NCBI GenBank assembly: GCA_037367405.1
Contig: JAZKJV010008265.1
Location: 558,001-622,000, forward strand
Length of the DNA stretch: 64,000 bases
DNA from: Ottelia alismoides
Lineage: Eukaryota; Streptophyta; Magnoliopsida; Alismatales; Hydrocharitaceae
Direction of reading: 5' to 3'
Position 1 is the first letter of the stretch, and the number at the start of each line of letters is the position of its first letter. Below, in pieces: positions 46,770 to 60,011 of the stretch. A program made the translations under genes and the position numbers. The notes below the pieces were generated by a model, which was not told where the DNA came from, did not search any database, and saw nothing but the letters and a program-made list of their open reading frames with translations.

Positions 46770-47315
46770 ATGATCAGGGAGCATACGGATCCAAGAGAGG
46801 AGCTCAAGAGATCATCAAAAGCCAAGCTATGTAACGAGGGGAGGAGAATGAGATCGATTGATGGTGAGCACAAACGAGCTCCAACCATACAATGTTCCTG
46901 CTGCGACATGGCCTTCTCATCGGCAATGTCTCTTTAAAGCAACATGCGGGTGCACTCCGCGAGGCCATGGAGGGGAGCAAGACCACCTTCCGATCTCAAT
47001 TCCACAACTCCCACCAACCAAAGGCTACAAGATCATTGCACCAAAAATCTCCAGAAGCTGCGGTGAGACATGGGTGAAATAGTGGAGGGCTTCTCGCTTC
47101 TTCCATACGACGATAACCCTTTGTTCTACCGGTGCCCCAAGTGCGGTAAGGCCTTCGAGACCAGCCATAAACTAGGAGGCCACATGAGGGTACATTTTCA
47201 TCAAGAGATCATCGAACAGACGAGGCTCACGAATGTCGTCCTTAATGTTGATACCCGATACGGTCGAAGAAGAATGATTACGATCTTTCTTGTTTGTAGT
47301 GTCTCAAGAGCTTGA
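46770..47315 (+). pseudogene. C2H2 zinc-finger protein pseudogene (two fingers)
   Basis: One frame runs from ATG 46770 to the stop at 47315, with stops at 46935-46937 (TAA) and near 47062 (TGA). The first finger reads CSCCDMAFSSAMSL, stop, SNMRVH. Cys, Cys, Phe, Leu and the last His are correctly spaced, but the first His is Asn and the finger is interrupted by the TAA. The second finger is complete: CPKCGKAFETSHKLGGHMRVH. The LGGH core is typical of plant two-finger transcription factors (family knowledge); such proteins bind DNA in the nucleus. With two stops in 182 codons it is read as a pseudogene or fragment. A tag just upstream (46761-46763) could be a splice acceptor, which leaves an exon-only reading possible. 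It is the only host-type gene remnant in the window. Confidence 0.65.
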
Positions 47316-48598
47316 TTTCGATCCTTTTTCTAAAATTTTTATGTGGTTATTTCATGTGAGAAATTTAACAAAAAATATACGATCAAACTGGTAGTAAATT
47401 GATTCTTAGAAATTGCTTTTGAGTAGACATCAACAGATACAAAACTAAAAATGGGCACGCAGAAAAGAATTCAAAAATGCAAAAACAAGCTCTCGCAGAT
47501 TAGTGTACGTGGGAACAAAGTGATGTGATGAGGGTATAGTGTACCAAAAGCCAATGAGTATCATGGAACTCTCGACAAAGCGACCCTGATTGTCTGTCGT
47601 ACTACAGAGTGAGTCGTTTGATCTTGATCGAGCAGTTCACGTGAATTCACACAGTACATGCTTGCAAAAAGTGCGAATTCGTGTGAAGCGCTCGATCTAG
47701 ATCGAGCAGCTCGCACGGTTACTGTAGAGGCTGCAGTACCGCATAGGATCCTCTCTCTTCCACAAAGAAGCATTGCACTCTATACTTAATACTATGTTCC
47801 GCATTCCTCTTTTGTGTATGTAAAAACATAAAATTTGTGGATCAATTTGCGCCAACTTAACATGGCTACCTTGATTTAACCTAGGTGCTAGTGTGTTTAA
47901 ACATAAAATTTATTGATCAATCTACACCAACATGGTAAAAGAAGTGGAGTTAGATGGACCCGTCGTGATGCTTCCAAAAATTCAAAGAGAAAAAGCTCAA
48001 AATCTCAGAAAATTTCCACCAAAGAAAACTAAACTGGTAAGCACTTCCAACCTTTTGAGAGTCCACTTGGACCAAGTAGAAGTAGAACACAATATAGCCT
48101 TTTCGCAATACTATTCGCCATCAAATAAGAGTCGTGAAAGCACAAAGAAAGAGTCTTGCATCCTATATGCTACAAGCCTGGGTGTAGAAGTCTACATTAG
48201 GTACTCCCAAAAGGCTCACACCAGTGCATCCCAGAAACTAGTGTAAACGGTTTGAACTTCTTAACGGACATATTGATCTATACTAAAAAAATACAAGTGT
48301 ATGTTTTGGCATATGGGTGATTCCTTTCCCAATGAGATGAGAAATGAATACGTGATGCTCTTTCACATTCACATCTTTTAGGTATTCACTTACACAATCC
48401 TAGTCACTCCATAAATAGCCTTCCATATTCACATCTTTTAAGTCTGACAAATAAAAAGATGATGGATTGAGCTGAAACCCGACCGTGAAACTAGAATTGA
48501 GGATTGGGTTTCTAGGCTACCCTCTTAGCTTAGGACCTTGGGCAAAATAAAGAATGTACATTTGAAGCTATGGCCAACACTTAAGTATATTAGGGTTA
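47316..48598. other. intergenic sequence, one small unsupported frame and a palindromic stretch
   Basis: A 104-codon plus-strand frame lies at 47932-48246 (basic, no motif), with no support beyond length. At 47618-47715 there are related inverted words around gctcgatctagatcgagc (47690-47707). The final 120 bp may belong to a decayed LTR element (see next feature). Confidence 0.45.
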
Positions 48599-50173
48599 TG
48601 AATCCATGATTCATCTATGTAATTCCTTGATGTTAACTCAATTCCCAATGCAATTCAAATCAATAAACTATTTATATACATAAATAAATATTTGATATGT
48701 TATACATAATTAGGATTAATTATTGTATATTAAATAAAAGTCTATTTCCCTCATATATAATCTACATTAATACATCTTTTTAATATGTTTTTAATCCAAG
48801 ATAAATCCTAGGAAATTTACTTTATTGTATCATTGAGTCTTATATATATTTTATTTAATAAAATACAAAATAATATAAAAATCACAAACATTGTCCCATA
48901 ATGCACATTGACTATCAATTAAAAACACAAGTATGTACAAATAAGATGTTTTGAAATTTTGTCCCTTAAGAAAGTTGTATAAGTTATTGAGAAGAACAAA
49001 TTTTATGCTGAATACTTTTCATTTGAGTTCATTTATTATTTTATTATTTTCTTTTATTTTATATTTTTAGTTTTTCTTATTGTGCCACTAGCCTCGTCTA
49101 GGCGTGCCATGAGGCTCGATCTTTCATCCATCTCCACCCTCACCAACCATTGGATCTCCAGATCCTACAACCCTTGATCACCCGATCGCACCTCATCCGA
49201 CACCGTTTCATCATTTCATCCAATGATACCCCTGCTTGTTGTGTTATTTACTATACTCAACACAACCGTTAGATCACATGCTCCAATGGATGTTGTATAT
49301 CATCTTTGACCGATGCTCCCTCTCTCCCACGTTCTCCACGTCCACCGACCCTCCTTTATTACTTTCTCCCCAAGACAACAAACAACATCCCGCTGCCCTC
49401 TCACCAACAATCGACTCCCCTTACACCCTTCTCTCTCACCAACTACTTGGTCAGCCTCCACATCTCGTCTCTAGATCACCCCATGCCTTCCTAATCTGAT
49501 CACTCACTAACTCACCACCTTCTCAAAACCACCATCATCGGCTATTCTCTCACCCCATCAGCCTTCAAGATAGTTATACCCAAGCCCCCTACCTTCTAGG
49601 TGACAACTTTGAGAGTTAATGTTGAGCGAAGAAACTCCGATGAGTTCTAGTGGGCACTGCCACTAATGTAGTACCATCTCCAATGTTGCTCAAGCTCGGT
49701 GATCTTGCCACACATCTAGAGAAAAGATCATTTGTTACCTAGGCTCCTGCACAAGCATCCCCTTCTATCATTCTTCTTCTTATTTGGTCAGGTATTCTCT
49801 AATCTCTGCCCTTGTCTATTTCTCCCATTTAAGTAGTCGTCATTAGCACACATCTGGTCCACTGGACCATCCCACAAGCTCCTCCACACTCTCGACACCT
49901 TTGCGCACACCTCGATTGCCATCTATCCCTTCTCCATAACCTCCTCTACCTCCGATCAGCCTCCTCCTTGCACAGGAGGAGACATTAGATCCCCCATTTT
50001 AGCCTCCTCCTCCATTTTTGCCATTTCATTCACGCACCCATGTACGATCCAAAGCCCTTCACTGACAGGACATAGTAAAGCCCCTCTAGTATCCGCCTCT
50101 ACCTCCACCCTCCGACGAAGTTCCATCGATTCGCCTTATAGGTCACTGTATTAGCTTCGCCTCTCTTCCCCGA
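48599..50173 (+). repeat. probable decayed Athila-type LTR (H), interrupted by solo LTR F
   Basis: The start reads ttaagtatattagggtta then tgaatccatgattcatc, resembling a decayed polypurine tract and the fold-back LTR start. An AT-rich part (48640-49080) and a pyrimidine/GC-richer part (49090-50170) follow, the same zoning as other LTRs here. The sequence resumes at 54136-54693 beyond F. No coding frame is supported. Alignment to the intact LTRs is needed to confirm it. Confidence 0.4.
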
Positions 50174-53100
50174 TTAAAAATGAGAATATGTGAGTCGCTA
50201 AAGAATGGCCTGAGAATTCAGGCTCACTGTTGCTGAGGCGACTACTCAAATCCTCTCGTTGTTCAACAATTAAACCATACAAGTAATTAAACAATTAAGA
50301 GCAATAGTTAAAATTTATTATACCCTATTAAGAATGTATAATGACAAGCAAGTCGGGGTCGAACAAAGGAAGCAAGGGAATAGAGTAGGCAAGGTATAAA
50401 TCCAAGCACCAATTATCTCTCAGACACTTAGCCAAGTTGCAATTTTTGTGGGTTTTTATTTTTATTTATTTTTTTATTTTTTTGATTTTTGATTTTTATG
50501 TTTTGATTTTTAATTTTTCTAATTTTGTATTTTCTTTTTATGTTTTATATTTTTTACATTTTATTTTTCTTTTAATATATTTAATAAGCTATATATGGGA
50601 TATATATATTGTAAGCTAGGGTTAATATAACTATTAACAAAAATACTAAAAAATACAACAATAAAATAATGTTGGATTTTTAAAAATTTTTCTACTATTT
50701 GTTTGTGATTTTTTAGATAATTTTGCTTATTTTTATATATTTTTAAAGTAAAAAACCCTAAAGCAGGGAATAATAAATTACCTGAACTTAAAATAGCGAT
50801 TAAAAATATAAAAAGAGTCAAAATTTCTCCAAATTAATTTTAAAATAAAGATAATAACATAAAGAAAATTCAGAAACAAAAAATGTCATTTTTTGCATTT
50901 TAAAGATTTTTGAATATTTTTATAAAGGTTTTAAAGATTTTTAATTTTTTTAGTTTTCTTTTATATTTTTTAGTGATTTTTGGTCTGAAGGTCGAAAATG
51001 TGAAAATACACAAAATATATATTTTTTGTGAATTTTTCAGAAAGGTTTTGTTATTTTTATGTTTTTTTGCAAACAGGGACAAAAAGGCACTTTTTGATTT
51101 TTTATAAATAATAAGTCGCTTCAAAATGCAAATAAAAATATATGCATGAAAGAGAAATGTAACATGAACACAATGCTATTTTTTGGGGATTTTTTAGAGC
51201 AATATAGATGTATAAAATAAATACAAGAAACAAAGAGGAAATTCAATACTAGAAGGGGTATTTTTGTAAATATCAGAAAGCGTAGGGGCCTGTATGCAAT
51301 TTTCCCCAAATTTTATAACTAATTAAATAAGTTCTTGGACCACTTACAAAATTCGAGACCCGGAAGGGCCTATATATAAAAATGCCAAAGCTCACATGAT
51401 AGGTACGTGAGCCACTAGCAGGGGTCAAAGTGCAATTATCCAAAAATACCGGGGCTAGTTGCGAAATGAACGAGAAATATTACACTTGATAAATCAAAAA
51501 TCCGACTAAACGATAAATGCCAAAACTTGCAAGGGTTTGGATGCAAAAATCCCAAGTTTTGTCGGCTGACCTGGACGAGGACTGATGTGTAAATAGTAAA
51601 AATACAAGGGTTGTAATGTAAATATTACAAAACTTTTAAACTTGCAGGTGAAAATTATAAACTAATAATTAAATAATAAAAACGGCTGGGCTAATTTTGC
51701 AAAATGCCTAAACCTAAGGCAGATCAGATGGCGCTGCTCCCTTTACTTATCCATGTGTCAGCACGGGGGAGGGTGATGCCGGTTCGCGGATCGACAACCA
51801 AGATCAGAAGATTCGAGATGATCTGACGGTGGAATGGAGGGTGTGATCCGACGACTGCTGAAGCGTCTAGTGTCTACACATGATCCGACGGTGGAAAAAC
51901 CTGGAGAAAGAACTCGCCACGGGAGAGTTTGAAATCAAGGCAAGGAGCTCCTCCTGCCAGTCCTCCGACTACTGATACAAAAGGAAGGCTGCTGGCGGCC
52001 TCCCGCACCGATGGACGGTCTCAAAATGACGCGGGAGGGTCTAATTTCAAGTTGGTGGAGGATGGTACCTAGGGCGCGATTCTCGAGATGCGACGAGTCG
52101 CTGAAGGGCTGCTTCTTGGCTTTCTCCTGCAGGGTTAGTTGCAAAAGAACAACGAAGCTCGGGCGAGCTCCAGAAGGGGTGGTTGGTTAGTACGGTGGCT
52201 GGGCAAAGCCTCTCCGACGAGAGGCATAGAAGAAGTGGTAACGATCTTGCTCTTTGCAAGAGCAAGGTGAACAGAGTTGGTCGGATGATCAGAGAGCGAC
52301 GAGGGAGAAGGTGGAGGTGCTAGTTGAGTCAGAGGGTGACAGAGGTGTTCGGGAAGAAGCGGCGGAGCCGAGGCTCTGGCGAGCAAGATGTTTTTGGGAT
52401 TTCTCATGCAACAGACGAGATCTAATGCTATAAAAGAACTAAACTATACTACTGTGCTCGAGGGCATTCAAATGAGAAGAAAAGGGGATAAAAAGCTCAC
52501 TGGGGTCCCGTCGGAAGCACGCTCCAACGAAGCAACTCCAGCAAACTTGGACCATCCTCGATTCGACGCCGCACACTAAGAAAAGATCCGTAATGTCCTC
52601 CTGTTGTTACCAGGAAGCTGGGGGGAAACATAGATCTAGGGCAAAATGGTGGAAGATGGATCATAAATCAAATGGAAGATCGGCTGCATTTTTATACACA
52701 TTGACGAGTGGGCTCAAAGGATGAAGAAAATCACCCGAATCACAACTTCAATCCTCAAGCTTAACCTTGGCCGTGTAAGTTGATGGAACAAGGAGCAAAA
52801 GTCGCGAAGGTTTCTACATTGAATGATGCAAGGTTTGGCCTCGAAAAATCCCTGAAATCAGATAAAAACAAGGTGTCAAACAGGAATAGACCTCGGTCAG
52901 AGAGTTGACTGAGGTCTACCAACGGACGGATCTGGTTGGTCCACGTGGACCAACAAGAAAAAATTCGGCAAAAAATAATTGTAAATTCAATTAAAAATAA
53001 TAAATGATTTTATTAATTTTAGGTTTTAAAATAAAAAATATTTATTATTTTCTGAAGTATTTTAGTATGATTTTTATTTATTTTTTAGAGACTTGTAATT

Positions 53101-54135
53101 AGAAGTTACTTTTGAAGGTCTCTTATATATGTATATTTGTCTATGTATTCATGTATTTTATTTTTACTTTGCATTTTTGATTTTATTAATTTAGTTTTTT
53201 TTTATTTTATAAATTTATAAATTATTTTTATAGACTTAAATATATTTTATTTTATTTTTCTGACTTATTATATACAATTAAATAATTATATGTATTATTT
53301 ATATAGGTATAGTTATAGGTATATTACCTATGTATTTTCTTTACTTATTTTATTTTTGCATTTTCTTTAGTGTTTTATTCATGTTTTAATATTTTATTCA
53401 TGTTTTAATATGCACATATATTATAAATAATATTTACAAAATAATAAAAATGTAAAATTATAAAAATAATGAATAATAAATAAAAATGAATATTTTAATC
53501 CGGTAAAGTATACAATAGGGGTCCAAAATCTAACTTTCACACTGTAACTCCAAAAAATATGAAACCACTTTTATTAAATAGCTTATTAAAAGTTATATAC
53601 AATTAAAGGATTTTGATATATTTCGAGTTTTTATTCGAGAGATATGGGTCTGGGAATTAGGGTTTTGGAATTTTTTTCAGAACATAACTTTTTATCTGTA
53701 TATTATTTTTGTATGAAATCAAATTTGTATTTTTCTATATTTTATTATCTACAATTTTCATGTTCAAAGTTTCTTTATTTGAGATATAAAAAGTGGAACT
53801 AAAAATAGGTCTCAAAAATAAATAAAAATGAATTAAATAAAAAGGGATTTTACTTGGATTTTGGCCCTTATCTCCTTCTACTTTATTCCTTGTTGACCTA
53901 GTCATCGAGATGTTTAGGTCTCAGGGTTTCAGGTCATAAAATATTTTCAATATTTTATTCTTTTTCTTTTCTTTTCTTTATTCTATAATTTTGGCATTAA
54001 AAACAACATTTTATACGCTATTTGTACAATGATACATGGATGATAAAATGCATGAATTAAGGGTATTTACAAGCATTTACTAGGGTTTTTAAGGCCAAAA
54101 TGATATAATAAAGGTGATGAAATGGGGATTCATCA
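50174..54135 (-). mobile_element. solo LTR F, Athila-type (3962 bp)
   Basis: On the minus strand it starts tgatgaatccccatttcatc at 54135 and ends ...tttttaa at 50174. The 5 bp cccga occurs on both sides (50169-50173 and 54136-54140). Neither a polypurine tract nor a primer site adjoins it, so it is a solo LTR left by LTR-LTR recombination. The last two bases are AA where the family has CA. Zones, G-box palindrome and leader repeats match LTRs A and C. Confidence 0.88.
52889..52953 (-). promoter_or_regulatory. G-box palindrome and W-box inverted repeat in LTR F
   Basis: gacctcggtca (52889-52899) and tgactgaggtc (52906-52916, one change), then TTGGTCCACGTGGACCAA at 52936-52953. Confidence 0.55.
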
Positions 54136-54693
54136 CCCGATCTTCGCTATTGTCCTTCGAATCACAGAGGACCTTCAGCGACAAGATCAAGCCACTAAGG
54201 TTTTGGACATGTGAGCACAAAATGAGCCATTATGTAATAAAGGTTATTACAGATTATTCTCCAACCCAAAATAAAACATAACTAATTTGCATAATAGATC
54301 CCTTAATAAAATTAGGATTATGTAACATGGCCATCTTGATATCATACATCTTTTGATCCTAAGATTGGATCACGGAGGATGGTGTAGGGTTGAATATCTA
54401 AAGAGTTATATTGAGGACTCAACCACAATGTCAAGTGATTATCAAGAAGGGATCTCTAGCCTAAGAAGGAGATAATAATCCTTACTCCAAAGGCCGATAT
54501 CCGACCGACCTCTTGATGTAGGTCCTCTACATAGGAAAAGAGATTCGAATGTGTTGGATGAGTTAGCTCTAAAAGTTGACTTAATGAGTTCTAGACAACT
54601 AAGACATAAGTGATGAACAGGTAAGAATGAAGGGATCCTAGCGTCTGGTCTTGGAGGGACTGCGGTACCCGATAAGTTGGGTCTAGCAATCAC
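54136..54693. other. sequence between F and G, continuation of pre-insertion DNA
   Basis: It continues from 50173 across solo LTR F. No gene is seen. The last five bases, atcac, would be the target duplication of element G. Confidence 0.5.
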
Positions 54694-57600
54694 TGTGTCG
54701 ATCGCTCTCTCGGCTCTCAGATATCCACAATTGCATGCATCAATAATTAACCCACACTAATACTCAATCAAATAATAATAGTGAGCTAAAATTTATTATA
54801 CCCTATGTAATGATATGTATAGTATGCAAGTGTAGGGTTCGAACCATAAAGATGTAATGAGAAAATACCACAAAATTAGCAAAAATAGACAATAAATATT
54901 TTTATAGGGATTTTTTTATTTTTTGTGGGTTTTTCAATGTTTTTTTTGAAATTTTAATTTATATTTTTGTTTTATACTTTTTATATATTATTTTTTTTAT
55001 ATTTTCTGATTTCTAATTTCATTTTAAATGTGTAATAGATATAAATGGGATATATAGATAATAAAGATATATAAGATATAAATATATATAATAAAGAAAA
55101 ACCAGAAAAATACTCTAAGTACAATCCTTTTTATTTTTTTAATGGTTTTCAAAAGATATAGGGTATTTTTAATAATATTAATAATATTAATACTAATAGT
55201 AATATAAATAAATATAACTATATATAATATAGTCCAATATATATATAGCTATTAATACTCAAAATAAAGAAAATAAAGTATTTTTTATCTTTTTTAAATT
55301 TTGCTCTTCTTTTATTATTTTTCTCAGATTTGTTGCTATTTTTATTTTTAATTAAATAAAAATAGGAAAACAGTGAACAAAAATATATAGATGAAATTTT
55401 TTGGAATTTAAAATAGCTATAAGTCACTAAAAAATTCCAAAACTAATTTTAATATATATTATTTAATATAAATAAGAATCATCAATACAAAAAATGTAAT
55501 TTTTGGATTTTTAAAGAATTTTCAATAATGTTTATAAGGTTTTAAAGTTTTTCAATTTTTATTATTTTTCTTTTGTTATTTTTAGTGATTTTTGTTTATA
55601 GTTCAAAAAAATAATAAAGCTACTATAATTTGTTTAGAAATTTTAAACATATTTTTCTAATTTTTACGTATTTGTAATGTAAACAGAGAATAAATGCGAT
55701 ATGACTTTTTAGTATAGGAAAATATTTTAAATGGCCTTGTGAAAAATATGTGTGAGATAATAGGATGTCAGGTACTTAAAATAAATTTCCTATGAATATT
55801 TGATGCAAAATGATACTTTAATGAACGAAAATAAGAGAAATAAAATTCAAATACTAGCAGGGACCTAAACGTAATTATAAATAAATAAACATGTAGAGAC
55901 TATAGTGAGTACGGTCTTCGTAATACGTTGTTTTTGTCTAAGCAGCGGCATCTGTGAATGACAAAGCCTTAGCAGAGGTAGGAGGCTAGGACTTAGTATT
56001 AGCTGGTGGTACGAGGGAAGGTAGGTCTCATCATAGCTTATTATAGGCAGGAAAGCCATCTTCTTCATTTGAGAATGGGCTCGAGGGTACCGACTCACCG
56101 AACAGGACCTTCGGGAATGGGGGGCACATGCCAGAAAGATGTCTCTTGAAGTCCTGAAGTCTCAATAACTCAACGAAAGATCTCGACTCCAAAAACCTAC
56201 AAGAAAAAAGCAAATTCTAGGGGCCTCTGTTAAAAAATTACAGGAATATTTAATTCAAACAATGTTGGCATGGGTATACATGCAATTTTCAAAAAGTGGT
56301 AGAGACTTCTTGCAAAATATCATTGAAATGTTACATTGGAATACAAATTTTAGGGACTAAATAATAACAATAAACTATAGGGGGTCCCATGCAAAAGGCC
56401 ACCCCCTCACATATATGGGTACACGAGGTGACGTGGTGAGGAACCTAAGTGAAATAAATGGAAGCTTATGGTTCTCCTTGCAAATTATACAAAAATAGTA
56501 TAATGACAAATAAATATTTCTGGTCTAAAATAAAAGACAAAAGTGGTAGGGATATATGGCAAAATTACCTCCACTAAGGCGCAAGTGGACGACCAAGATG
56601 TCTTTACTTATCCACTTGGCATGTACTTAACAATCGATGATGCTTTGGCTATAGGTGGTTGAGATTAGATCTCAGCGACTGAAACTATGGTCGAGGGCAC
56701 GTTCATCCAACAGTAGCTAGGCATTCCGGAGCAGGCACTTAATCCGACGGTGGAGAGTCACAGAGGAAGAACAAGGAAGAATGCTTGGAGGATCTAACTT
56801 TGATACGGCCTCCAGAGTACCTTTGACCATCGGAGGGGCTTGCAAGTGGCTCAGAAGGATGCCAGAATATTCTTGCGATTGTTGGGGGTGTCAGATGGCT
56901 CCAAGGACCGCCGCAGGGGTCCTAGGAGGTCGTGGAAGGACATGGCTCTAGGTAAAATCTAACTTTGACAAAATCGACCCAGATGGGGTCTTTGACCCTT
57001 CGGAACTGCAAAGTTAGGTCATACACACAAAAACCAAGGTCCTAGGGTCTTACTGAGGTGGAATGGGCTCGGGTAGTGATCTCCAGCTGATGGTGATGGA
57101 AAGAGATCCGATCTCCTGATCCAGAGAGGATCAGGGGGGAGTGAGATGGTGTGGAGTGTATCTGAAGAGAATAGGAAGGAAGTGAGGGTGGCAGGTGGGT
57201 CAGAGAACAATTGAGTATGGTGAAAACGATGGTCGGAGCAAAGCTCCTGCAAACTTTGATCTTGCAAAACAATGAAATAAAATGTAGATTGAAAGGAAAC
57301 TAACATCTAATCTATGCTAACCTAAGTTCTAGGAACAAAAATAAACATTCAGATATGGCTACCTCATTGAAGAGGGTGTCAGTCAGAGCTCTTCCTAGTG
57401 GTGGCCGACGATGCTCGGATTTCTGCCTCCACACCTCTTCCTATACGCCAACTAGTCTGGCGAGTTTCCTCCTGTCACCAGGAAGCTAGAACACATGAGA
57501 AGTTAGGAATTTTGAGGGTAAAAGGGGGACTAAATTCAAATTAAAGTGGCGAGGGAGTATATGTACAGGAGGACGTTCAATCGGGAACAATGCTCGATTT

Positions 57601-59337
57601 AGAGGGCCATAGACTTAGGAATATAATTGGTGTAAAAGGGCATCGATCGAGGATAAAAAGTCAAAGAGTTGAGCGGATTTGGTGAAAGAATCAGAGTGGA
57701 ATAATCGAGGAATGAGGACAGTTGACGAGGCCTGACAGACCATGGTTTCATGCGGGTTAGTTGACCGTAGGATAACTGAAGACTGGATCTGATTGGGCTA
57801 CGTCACCCACTACAAGACAAACCATAAATTAAATTCTACAATAAATTGAAAAAAGTAAATGATTTATTTAATATTTAGTTAAAACATGAAAATATATATT
57901 ATTTTATTTAGTATTTTAATGTGATTTTTATTTATTTATACAAGTTGATTTATCATGAGTTACTTTTTTATAAGTATAAATATATGTATATTTACCTATA
58001 TAGTATGTACTTTATTATTATTTTCTATTTTAGATTTTATTATTTTATATACATAATTTACATATTTATAACTTAATTAAATACACATAAATATATTTTT
58101 ATTGAATTTTTATGAAGTTATATGCACACTTTAATAAACATGTATATTTATTATATATGTATATGTATGTATATTTCATCTATATCTTTTGGCATACTTA
58201 TTTATTTTATTACAATTTTAATGATTTTATTTTAATTATGTATATGTAATTCATATATTATTTACAAAATTATAAAAAATATAAGAATATGAAAATATAA
58301 AGAATAAATTAAATGATTATTTTATTCAAGTAAATTGAGCAATGAGGGCCCAAAACCTAACTTTTACATCTTAAATCCAAATTGAATGAAACCACCTTTA
58401 TTAAATAGATAATTTAATTTTAGGAACAATAAAAGTGATTTTGGTGAATTTTGAGTTCATATGGAGAAGATACATGCTTGGGAAGTTTTTATTTTGGCTT
58501 TTATTCTGAGTGTCATGAGCGTATTATGCAATACTTTTGGATGAAATAAATTTTGTATTTTTCTATGTATTTTTATCTACAAGTTTCACCTACAAAGTTA
58601 TTTATTTGAGGTATAAATAATAATGAATAACCCCAAAATATATTTACTAGGGAATTAATAATTAGGGTTTTGAATTATTTTTGACCCTTATCTCTCCCTA
58701 CTTTATTCCATGTCAACTCTGCTATCATGATGCCTAGGTCTCGGAGTTTAGGGTTATTCAACACCTATGATATTTAATTCCTTTTCTTTCTTTTCTTTAT
58801 TCTTTTTATTTTGGCTTTAAATACATCACTTATACACTATTTATAATATAAATACTTTATTTATTTTATACAAAATAATGTTATATATGCATTTAGCTAG
58901 GGTTTATGTAAAGCCATGAACTTGGCATCTTTCGTATTCTATATCATAAGATCCGACTCGTCAAGAGAAAATCAATGGAATTCGTTTTGTGTGAATCAGA
59001 CTTTATTTCAATTTGTTATGATTTTCGGAAGAAAGAGAAGTAAGGAGGGTTAAGACGTTATTAACCCATAATGACTGTCATTAAGACTAATTAAGCATGA
59101 TTAAAGAAACTAATGAGGGATTAAAAACTGCTAATGATCATTAGTAAACACTAATCAATAGTTAGCAAAAGATAAGCATAAACCGCGAAAGTTAAATCGC
59201 GATTAGTGAAAGTTAATCACGATTAGTGTTAATTAAGCATCATTAGCGAATCTAGAATCTTCTAGAATGTTCTAACTTAAGCCCCAAGTTTGGGATAAGT
59301 TTTGGCCAAAACCATGCACCAAAACCATGGACTACTA

Positions 59338-59404
59338 AACCATGGTTAAGGTCTAAACCATGGTTTTCTAACCATGGTTAGTTGTTTTCTGGAGCCTATA
59401 AATA
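59338..59404 (+). promoter_or_regulatory. palindromic motif array and TATA box of the nested LTR
   Basis: AACCATGGTT occurs exactly three times (59338-59347, 59356-59365, 59370-59379), 18-59 bp ahead of TATAAATA at 59397-59404. A related half, aaaccatgg, is at 59322. This arrangement suggests the promoter of the retrotransposon. A transcription start about 30 bp downstream is expected (inference). Confidence 0.6.
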
Positions 59405-59651
59405 CCCCCCTACCCATTCATTCTCTACGATTTCCACTACTACCACCACCCAAGGGCTAGGGTTGAGAGGTCGGGAGGAAGAGTGGGAGGCTGGGAAAGA
59501 GCACTAGCGAAGCGCTGTCGGGAGAACGAGGAGGAAGGTTTGATCCTCTCTTAGTTTTCATCGTAAGCTAGGCTTTCAATTTATACTCTTTTCTTCCAAT
59601 TTTTGTTCTTGATTCATCTTTCTTTCCGATTTGTTTCCTGTTGTGGTTCAA

Positions 59652-59926
59652 GGAGAAATCTGTGTAACACCCTACTTAGGTGCGGGCAGCTGTACACGTC
59701 AGTGAACCCTGTGATTCGTCACACATTCACTTACCTAAGATGCGTGGTGTCTACCGATTCTCCATTGCTTATTGTTCTTTCTTTTCCGGTTTTATAGTTA
59801 TTTTGATGGAGAAATCTATGTAATACCTTAATTAGGTGCGAGCGTCTATGCACGTCAATGAACCCTGTGATTTATCACACATTCACTCACTTAAGACGTG
59901 TGGTGTCTACCAATTCTCCATCGCTT
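59652..59926 (+). repeat. tandem pair of 119 bp fold-back units
   Basis: Unit 1 is 59652-59770 and unit 2 is 59808-59926, about 85 percent identical by eye. Each begins ggagaaatct and ends gattctcc or attctcc plus a few bases, so the ends pair. Inner parts (cacc-acttaggtg / acctaaga-gtggtg; gtgaa...ttcac) also pair. Each can form one long hairpin. Confidence 0.8.
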
Positions 59927-60011
59927 GCAGTTTAATTATATTATTTCGGTTTCGCTGTTGTTTTGCTCTCGATTGATTTTATAGCGGAAACTCTTTTCGT
60001 TTTTATTTTGA

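Noticed and set aside
47932..48246. 104-codon frame as a host gene
   Set aside because: No motif, no splice or promoter context, length within chance expectation for the region.
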